A program made the translations under genes and the position numbers. Shown here in pieces: positions 22,101-31,100 of a stretch of 64,000 bases of DNA. How positions within the stretch are numbered: the stretch's first letter is position 1; each line of letters opens with the position of its first letter. The stretch is from Phytopythium helicoides (taxonomy: Eukaryota; Oomycota; Peronosporomycetes; Pythiales; Pythiaceae), in assembly GCA_024867545.1 (NCBI GenBank), contig JANFNE010000043.1, positions 186,001 through 250,000 of the forward strand. Reading direction: 5' to 3'. Under the pieces are notes generated by a model. The model did no database searches. It was not told the DNA's origin and saw only the letters and a list, made by a program, of their open reading frames with translations.

Positions 22101-25100
22101 CACAGTCTCAACAGTCTCGACAGTCTCGACAGTCTCCGTCGTCTCCTCCGTCGTCTCGACAGTCTCCACGGTCTCCTCCGTCGTCTCGACAGTCTCCACG
22201 GTCTCCTCCGTAGACTCGCTCGTCACCGCGATGGCGCCGGCAACAGCAGCAACGCCGCCGACCACCTCCACCGTCTCGCTAGACACCGTCAACGAAGAAC
22301 TCGACACGTCCTCCGACACGTCCTCGCTCGTCTCCGTCGTCTCCGTCACCTCGGTCACCTCCACGGTCTCCACGGTCTCAGCCGTCTCCTCCGTCACCTC
22401 GGTCACCTCGGTCGTCTCAACAGTCTCGACAGTCTCGACAGTCTCCTCCGTCGTCTCGACAGTCTCCTCCGTCGTCTCGACAGTCTCCTCCGTCGTCTCG
22501 ACAGTCTCAATAGTCTCCACGGTCTCCTCGGTCGTCTCCTCCGTCGTCTCGACAGTCTCCACGGTCTCCTCCGTAGACTCGCTCGTCACCGCGATGGCGC
22601 CGGCAACAGCAGCAACGCCGCCGACCACCTCCACAGTCTCGCTAGACACCGTGAACGACGACGTAGACACGTCCTCCGACACGTCCTCGCTCGTCTTCGT
22701 CGTCTCCGTCACCTCGGTCACCTCCACGTTCTCCACGGTCTCCACGGTCTCAGCCGACTCCTCCGTCACTTCCGTGGTCTCCTCCACCGTCTCCTCCACC
22801 GTCTCGACGGTCTCGGACGTGGTAGGCGCACTGCGCACCACGCGGCGGATGATCGTCTTCCCGTCTTCCGTCGTCTCCGTCGTCTCCTGCACCGTGGACG
22901 TATCATCGCTCGAGCCGCTCTCCACAACGTAGGAAGCACCGCCGCTCGCAGCACCTCCACGAACCACACGGCGAACGATCGTCTGACCGTCCTCCGTCAC
23001 TTCCGTGGTCTCCTCCACCGTCTCCTCCACCGTCTCGACGGTCTCGGACGTGGTAGGCGCACTGCGCACCACGCGGCGGATGATCGTCTTCCCGTCTTCC
23101 GTCGTCTCCGTCGTCTCCTGCACCGTGGACGTATCATCGCTCGAGCCGCTCTCCACAACGTAGGAAGCACCGCCGCTCGCAGCACCTCCACGAACCACAC
23201 GGCGAACGATCGTCTGACCGTCCTCCGTCACTTCCGTGGTCTCCTCCACCGTCTCCTCCACCGTCTCGACGGTCTCGGACGTGGTAGGCGCACTGCGCAC
23301 CACGCGGCGGATGATCGTCTTCCCGTCTTCCGTCGTCTCCGTCGTCTCCTGCACCGTGGACGTATCATCGCTCGAGCCGCTCTCCACAACGTAGGAAGCA
23401 CCGCCGCTCGCAGCACCTCCACGAACCACACGGCGAACGATCGTCTGACCGTCCTCCGTCACTTCCGTGGTCTCCTCCACCGTCTCCTCCACCGTCTCGA
23501 CGGTCTCGGACGTGGTAGGCGCACTGCGCACCACGCGGCGGATGATCGTCTTCCCGTCTTCCGTCGTCTCCGTCGTCTCCTGCACCGTGGACGTATCATC
23601 GCTCGAGCCGCTCTCCACAACGTAGGAAGCACCGCCGCTCGCAGCACCTCCACGAACCACACGGCGAACGATCGTCTGACCGTCCTCCGTCACTTCCGTG
23701 GTCTCCTCCACCGTCTCCTCCACCGTCTCGACGGTCTCGGACGTGGTAGGCGCACTGCGCACCACGCGGCGGATGATCGTCTTCCCGTCTTCCGTCGTCT
23801 CCGTCGTCTCCTGCACCGTGGACGTATCATCGCTCGAGCCGCTCTCCACAACGTAGGAAGCACCGCCGCTCGCAGCACCTCCACGAACCACACGGCGAAC
23901 GATCGTCTGACCGTCCTCCGTCACTTCCGTGGTCTCCTCCACCGTCTCCTCCACCGTCTCGACGGTCTCGGACGTGGTAGGCGCACTGCGCACCACGCGG
24001 CGGATGATCGTCTTCCCGTCTTCCGTCGTCTCCGTCGTCTCCTGCACCGTGGACGTATCATCGCTCGAGCCGCTCTCCACAACGTAGGAAGCACCGCCGC
24101 TCGCAGCACCTCCACGAACCACACGGCGAACGATCGTCTGACCGTCCTCCGTCACTTCCGTGGTCTCCTCCACCGTCTCCTCCACCGTCTCGACGGTCTC
24201 GGACGTGGTAGGCGCACTGCGCACCACGCGGCGGATGATCGTCTTCCCGTCTTCCGTCGTCTCCGTCGTCTCCTGCACCGTGGACGTATCATCGCTCGAG
24301 CCTGCTCTCCACAACGTAGGAAGCACCGCCGCTCGCAGCACCTCCACGAACCACACGGCGAACGATCGTCTGACCGTCCTCCGTCACTTCCGTGGTCTCC
24401 TCCACCGTCTCCTCCACCGTCTCGACGGTCTCGGACGTGGTAGGCGCACTGCGCACCACGCGGCGGATGATCGTCTTCCCGTCTTCCGTCGTCTCCGTCG
24501 TCTCCTGCACCGTGGACGTATCATCGCTCGAGCCGCTCTCCACAACGTAGGAAGCACCGCCGCTCGCAGCACCTCCACGAACCACACGGCGAACGATCGT
24601 CTGACCGTCCTCCGTCACTTCCGTGGTCTCCTCCACCGTCTCCTCCACCGTCTCGACGGTCTCGGACGTGGTAGGCGCACTGCGCACCACGCGGCGGATG
24701 ATCGTCTTCCCGTCTTCCGTCGTCTCCGTCGTCTCCTGCACCGTGGACGTATCATCGCTCGAGCCGCTCTCCACAACGTAGGAAGCACCGCCGCTCGCAG
24801 CACCTCCACGAACCACACGGCGAACGATCGTCTGACCGTCCTCCGTCACTTCCGTGGTCTCCTCCACCGTCTCCTCCACCGTCTCGACGGTCTCGGACGT
24901 GGTAGGCGCACTGCGCACCACGCGGCGGATGATCGTCTTCCCGTCTTCCGTCGTCTCCGTCGTCTCCTGCACCGTGGACGTATCATCGCTCGAGCCGCTC
25001 TCCACAACGTAGGAAGCACCGCCGCTCGCAGCACCTCCACGAACCACACGGCGAACGATCGTCTGACCGTCCTCCGTCACTTCCGTGGTCTCCTCCACCG

Positions 25101-28100
25101 TCTCCTCCACCGTCTCGACGGTCTCGGACGTGGTAGGCGCACTGCGCACCACGCGGCGGATGATCGTCTTCCCGTCTTCCGTCGTCTCCGTCGTCTCCTG
25201 CACCGTGGACGTATCATCGCTCGAGCCGCTCTCCACAACGTAGGAAGCACCGCCGCTCGCAGCACCTCCACGAACCACACGGCGAACGATCGTCTGACCG
25301 TCCTCCGTCACTTCCGTGGTCTCCTCCACCGTCTCCTCCACCGTCTCGACGGTCTCGGACGTGGTAGGCGCACTGCGCACCACGCGGCGGATGATCGTCT
25401 TCCCGTCTTCCGTCGTCTCCGTCGTCTCCTGCACCGTGGACGTATCATCGCTCGAGCCGCTCTCCACAACGTAGGAAGCACCGCCGCTCGCAGCACCTCC
25501 ACGAACCACACGGCGAACGATCGTCTGACCGTCCTCCGTCACTTCCGTGGTCTCCTCCACCGTCTCCTCCACCGTCTCGACGGTCTCGGACGTGGTAGGC
25601 GCACTGCGCACCACGCGGCGGATGATCGTCTTCCCGTCTTCCGTCGTCTCCGTCGTCTCCTGCACCGTGGACGTATCATCGCTCGAGCCGCTCTCCACAA
25701 CGTAGGAAGCACCGCCGCTCGCAGCACCTCCACGAACCACACGGCGAACGATCGTCTGACCGTCCTCCGTCACTTCCGTGGTCTCCTCCACCGTCTCCTC
25801 CACCGTCTCGACGGTCTCGGACGTGGTAGGCGCACTGCGCACCACGCGGCGGATGATCGTCTTCCCGTCTTCCGTCGTCTCCGTCGTCTCCTGCACCGTG
25901 GACGTATCATCGCTCGAGCCGCTCTCCACAACGTAGGAAGCACCGCCGCTCGCAGCACCTCCACGAACCACACGGCGAACGATCGTCTGACCGTCCTCCG
26001 TCACTTCCGTGGTCTCCTCCACCGTCTCCTCCACCGTCTCGACGGTCTCGGACGTGGTAGGCGCACTGCGCACCACGCGGCGGATGATCGTCTTCCCGTC
26101 TTCCGTCGTCTCCGTCGTCTCCTGCACCGTGGACGTATCATCGCTCGAGCCGCTCTCCACAACGTAGGAAGCACCGCCGCTCGCAGCACCTCCACGAACC
26201 ACACGGCGAACGATCGTCTGACCGTCCTCCGTCACTTCCGTGGTCTCCTCCACCGTCTCCTCCACCGTCTCGACGGTCTCGGACGTGGTAGGCGCACTGC
26301 GCACCACGCGGCGGATGATCGTCTTCCCGTCTTCCGTCGTCTCCGTCGTCTCCTGCACCGTGGACGTATCATCGCTCGAGCCGCTCTCCACAACGTAGGA
26401 AGCACCGCCGCTCGCAGCACCTCCACGAACCACACGGCGAACGATCGTCTGACCGTCCTCCGTCACTTCCGTGGTCTCCTCCACCGTCTCCTCCACCGTC
26501 TCGACGGTCTCGGACGTGGTAGGCGCACTGCGCACCACGCGGCGGATGATCGTCTTCCCGTCTTCCGTCGTCTCCGTCGTCTCCTGCACCGTGGACGTAT
26601 CATCGCTCGAGCCGCTCTCCACAACGTAGGAAGCACCGCCGCTCGCAGCACCTCCACGAACCACACGGCGAACGATCGTCTGACCGTCCTCCGTCACTTC
26701 CGTGGTCTCCTCCACCGTCTCCTCCACCGTCTCGACGGTCTCGGACGTGGTAGGCGCACTGCGCACCACGCGGCGGATGATCGTCTTCCCGTCTTCCGTC
26801 GTCTCCGTCGTCTCCTGCACCGTGGACGTATCATCGCTCGAGCCGCTCTCCACAACGTAGGAAGCACCGCCGCTCGCAGCACCTCCACGAACCACACGGC
26901 GAACGATCGTCTGACCGTCCTCCGTCACTTCCGTGGTCTCCTCCACCGTCTCCTCCACCGTCTCGACGGTCTCGGACGTGGTAGGCGCACTGCGCACCAC
27001 GCGGCGGATGATCGTCTTCCCGTCTTCCGTCGTCTCCGTCGTCTCCTGCACCGTGGACGTATCATCGCTCGAGCCGCTCTCCACAACGTAGGAAGCACCG
27101 CCGCTCGCAGCACCTCCACGAACCACACGGCGAACGATCGTCTGACCGTCCTCCGTCACTTCCGTGGTCTCCTCCACCGTCTCCTCCACCGTCTCGACGG
27201 TCTCGGACGTGGTAGGCGCACTGCGCACCACGCGGCGGATGATCGTCTTCCCGTCTTCCGTCGTCTCCGTCGTCTCCTGCACCGTGGACGTATCATCGCT
27301 CGAGCCGCTCTCCACAACGTAGGAAGCACCGCCGCTCGCAGCACCTCCACGAACCACACGGCGAACGATCGTCTGACCGTCCTCCGTCACTTCCGTGGTC
27401 TCCTCCACCGTCTCCTCCACCGTCTCGACGGTCTCGGACGTGGTAGGCGCACTGCGCACCACGCGGCGGATGATCGTCTTCCCGTCTTCCGTCGTCTCCG
27501 TCGTCTCCTGCACCGTGGACGTATCATCACTCGAGCCGCTCTCCACGACGTAGGAAGCACCGCCGCTCGCAGCGCCTCCGCGAACCACGCGGCGAACGAT
27601 CGTCTGACCGTCCTCCGTCACTTCCGTGGTCTCCTCCACCGTCTCCTCCACCGTCTCGACGGTCTCGGACGTGGTAGGCGCACTGCGCACCACGCGGCGG
27701 ATGATCGTCTTCCCGTCTTCCGTCGTCTCCGTCGTCTCCTGCACCGTGGACGTATCATCACTCGAGCCGCTCTCCACGACGTAGGAAGCACCGCCGCTCG
27801 CAGCGCCTCCGCGAACCACGCGGCGAACGATCGTCTGACCGTCCTCCGTCACTTCCGTGGTCTCCTCCACCGTCTCCTCCACCGTCTCCACGGTCTCGGA
27901 CGTGGTAGGCGCACTGCGCACCACGCGGCGGATGATCGTCTTCCCGTCTTCCGTCGTCTCCGTCGTCTCCTGCACCGTGGACGTATCATCACTCGAGCCG
28001 CTCTCCACAACGTAGGAAGCACCGCCGCTCGCAGCGCCTCCGCGAACCACGCGGCGAACGATCGTCTGACCGTCCTCCGTCACTTCCGTGGTCTCCTCCA

Positions 28101-31100
28101 CCGTCTCCTCCACCGTCTCCACGGTCTCGGACGTGGTAGGCGCACTGCGCACCACGCGGCGGATGATCGTCTTCCCGTCTTCCGTCGTCTCCGTCGTCTC
28201 CTGCACCGTGGACGTATCATCACTCGAGCCGCTCTCCACAACGTAGGAAGCACCGCCGCTCGCAGCGCCTCCGCGAACCACGCGGCGAACGATCGTCTGA
28301 CCGTCCTCCGTCACTTCCGTGGTCTCCTCCACCGTCTCCTCCACCGTCTCGACGGTCTCGGACGTGGTAGGCGCACTGCGCACCACGCGGCGGATGATCG
28401 TCTTCCCGTCTTCCGTCGTCTCCGTCGTCTCCTGCACCGTGGACGTATCATCACTCGAGCCGCTCTCCACGACGTAGGAAGCACCGCCGCTCGCAGCGCC
28501 TCCGCGAACCACGCGGCGAACGATCGTCTGACCGTCCTCCGTCACTTCCGTGGTCTCCTCCACCGTCTCCTCCACCGTCTCCACGGTCTCGGACGTGGTA
28601 GGCGCACTGCGCACCACGCGGCGGATGATCGTCTTCCCGTCTTCCGTCGTCTCCGTCGTCTCCTGCACCGTGGACGTATCATCACTCGAGCCGCTCTCCA
28701 CGACGTAGGAAGCACCGCCGCTCGCAGCGCCTCCGCGAACCACGCGGCGAACGATCGTCTGACCGTCCTCCGTCACTTCCGTGGTCTCCTCCACCGTCTC
28801 CTCCACCGTCTCCACGGTCTCGGACGTGGTAGGCGCACTGCGCACCACGCGGCGGATGATCGTCTTCCCGTCTTCCGTCGTCTCCGTCGTCTCCTGCACC
28901 GTGGACGTATCATCACTCGAGCCGCTCTCCACGACGTAGGAAGCACCGCCGCTCGCAGCGCCTCCGCGAACCACGCGGCGAACGATCGTCTGACCGTCCT
29001 CCGTCACTTCCGTGGTCTCCTCCACCGTCTCCTCCACCGTCTCCACGGTCTCGGACGTGGTAGGCGCACTGCGCACCACGCGGCGGATGATCGTCTTCCC
29101 GTCTTCCGTCGTCTCCGTCGTCTCCTGCACCGTGGACGTATCATCACTCGAGCCGCTCTCCACGACGTAGGAAGCACCGCCGCTCGCAGCGCCTCCGCGA
29201 ACCACGCGGCGAACGATCGTCTGACCGTCCTCCGTCACTTCCGTGGTCTCCTCCACCGTCTCCTCCACCGTCTCCACGGTCTCGGACGTGGTAGGCGCAC
29301 TGCGCACCACGCGGCGGATGATCGTCTTCCCGTCTTCCGTCGTCTCCGTCGTCTCCTGCACCGTGGACGTATCATCACTCGAGCCGCTCTCCACGACGTA
29401 GGAAGCACCGCCGCTCGCAGCGCCTCCGCGAACCACGCGGCGAACGATCGTCTGACCGTCCTCCGTCACTTCCGTGGTCTCCTCCACCGTCTCCTCCACC
29501 GTCTCCACGGTCTCGGACGTGGTAGGCGCACTGCGCACCACGCGGCGGATGATCGTCTTCCCGTCATCTGTTGTTTCTAGAGTTTCATGAGGGCCGGTGA
29601 CACTTCCTATAGGCTGGGTAGGCATAGATACTGACGAGCGCGACTCCGTCACAGCAGCATCGAACTGACTCAGCACCAGCGACCTGTACGAGTCGCTCGT
29701 GGCGCTCTCCAGACGCTCACGGAGCTCCATACCGTACTTCTTCTTGTACGACACGCGGATCTGCTCCATCACCAGCGAGTAGCGCACCAGCCACACGCTC
29801 AGGCTGTACGAGTTCGACTCGACGCTCTGCAGAGAGCTCTCGAACACATCCGCAAGCAGATCGTAGCGCTCCAGGACCCAGCGAACGTAGTACAGCAGTG
29901 CCGCGCCAGCATCGTCCTCAAACTCCGCCTCAATAGCCTTCACCAGCGTCGACTTGTACTTGGCCTCATACGCGGCGTTGATCTGCACCACATGCTCCGC
30001 CGGACTGCTCAGCAGCACATTCACAAACGTGTCTTCGTCTGTTCCCCACTTGCCCTCGCCGGCCTTGTACACGATCTCTGCGTCCGCCTCCGCCTTCGCC
30101 GCAGTGTACACCGACGCATCGAACTCCGCCACCTCGCCACGGAGCGCAGCAAGGATCACCACACGCAGGTCGCCGCTCAGCGCGCGGCCCAGCACCTCGA
30201 CCAGATCCTCGCCGTACAGCTCCGAGTACGCCTTCTTCAGCAGACTGATCTCCGCGTTCGAGCGTCCGAGGATCACCGAGTACCACTGCGACACGGCTGC
30301 CTTGCCCGTCGTCACGCTGCGCACAAGCTCCGCCTCGATCTCCACCACGGGACGAACAGTCAGCTTCACCAGCGACCAGTAGTTGCTGGTATCACGGTCA
30401 GTAGTTGCAGCAGTGGTCGCGCTCGCGCTCTCGATCATCTCGATCAAGCTCTTTTTGTACAGGATCTTGTAGCGAAGCATGATGAGTAGTCGCTGAACAA
30501 CTGTGTAGCGAAGTAGTATCGTGGTGATGGTACGAACATCCACGGTAATGGAGGATGAGAACTTGTGGATTTCGCTCGCTGCCGTATCAATTTCTTTCGG
30601 GAATGCAAGTTCCACGTTTTCGTAGTACTGGGTCAGGATATTGGTGTAAAGACCCCAAGCTGTATGGCTGCTGCCTGTTTGCTTTGTCAGGGGTGTGCTT
30701 GCTGGCGAGATAGGCAAGCCACTACTCTGGCGGCGGACGACGCGACGAACAACCGTTCGGGTATCAGCACCGGCAGACCCGGTTGATGAGAAGCCGCTAC
30801 TAGTTCTGTCCTTGAAAAGACCTTCGTCCTGGCTAGAACGTCGGTGTTGAATAATCCGACGCCTGATGGTGCGAGGCTTGTCGCTACCAGCTTCGCCGCC
30901 ACTAGAGCTATCCTCTTCCACCTCTTCGACAACTTCTTCCCACTCGGAATTCTCATCATCGCTTCCAACGTCCTCAACGGTTTCAATCACCTCAATGTAC
31001 TCCACAACTTCGACTGTCTCGAGCACTTCAACGTACTCAACAACTTCGACCTCTTCACCAAGATTCTCGGCGCCGGTATGCTCCACGACTTCGTATTCTT

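Larger units (their letters stand above)
13378..22756 (-). repeat. GIANT-A: Val-Glu-Thr array, 29 units of about 290-370 bp
   Basis: I count 29 occurrences of the segment encoding VEVVGGVAAVAGAIAVTSES, each embedded in runs of ETV/ETT/EET triplets and preceded by SEDVSEDVS. Units are mostly 300-366 bases; length changes come in 3-codon or 6-codon steps of the ETV/ETTEE type. The 18-residue Val/Ala/Gly/Ile stretch is hydrophobic enough to be a membrane span or a buried strand; everything around it is acidic and Thr-rich. Two main subtypes alternate in blocks (KTSEDVSEDVSTSSF and ETSEDVSEDVSSSSL). Three of the frame breaks fall in this array. Confidence 0.95.

Noticed and set aside
13275..22932. 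Very long open frames on the plus strand opposite the Val-Glu-Thr array (for example 13275-19979)
   Set aside because: They are the mirror of GTC/TCC/GAC-type repeats that lack stops in antisense. They end at array edges, contain no domain, and the minus strand carries annexin and ABC domains in the same continuous reading.
22757..29575. CRISPR-like array
   Set aside because: The repeats are head-to-tail 231-base coding units with no unique spacers, in a eukaryotic genome.
22757..29575. Relation of the TEDG-x-TI-x-RRVV motif to intermediate-filament tails or alveolin repeats
   Set aside because: A short T-E-T-x-D-G-[QK]-x-V likeness exists, but no rod domain and no Val/Pro alveolin repeat is present; composition alone explains it.
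24160..29580. Long plus-strand frame rich in His/Arg/Leu opposite the 231-bp array
   Set aside because: Exact tandem repeats without stops in one antisense frame; no homology and no start context of note. The same applies to 58702-61329 and 50141-52186.
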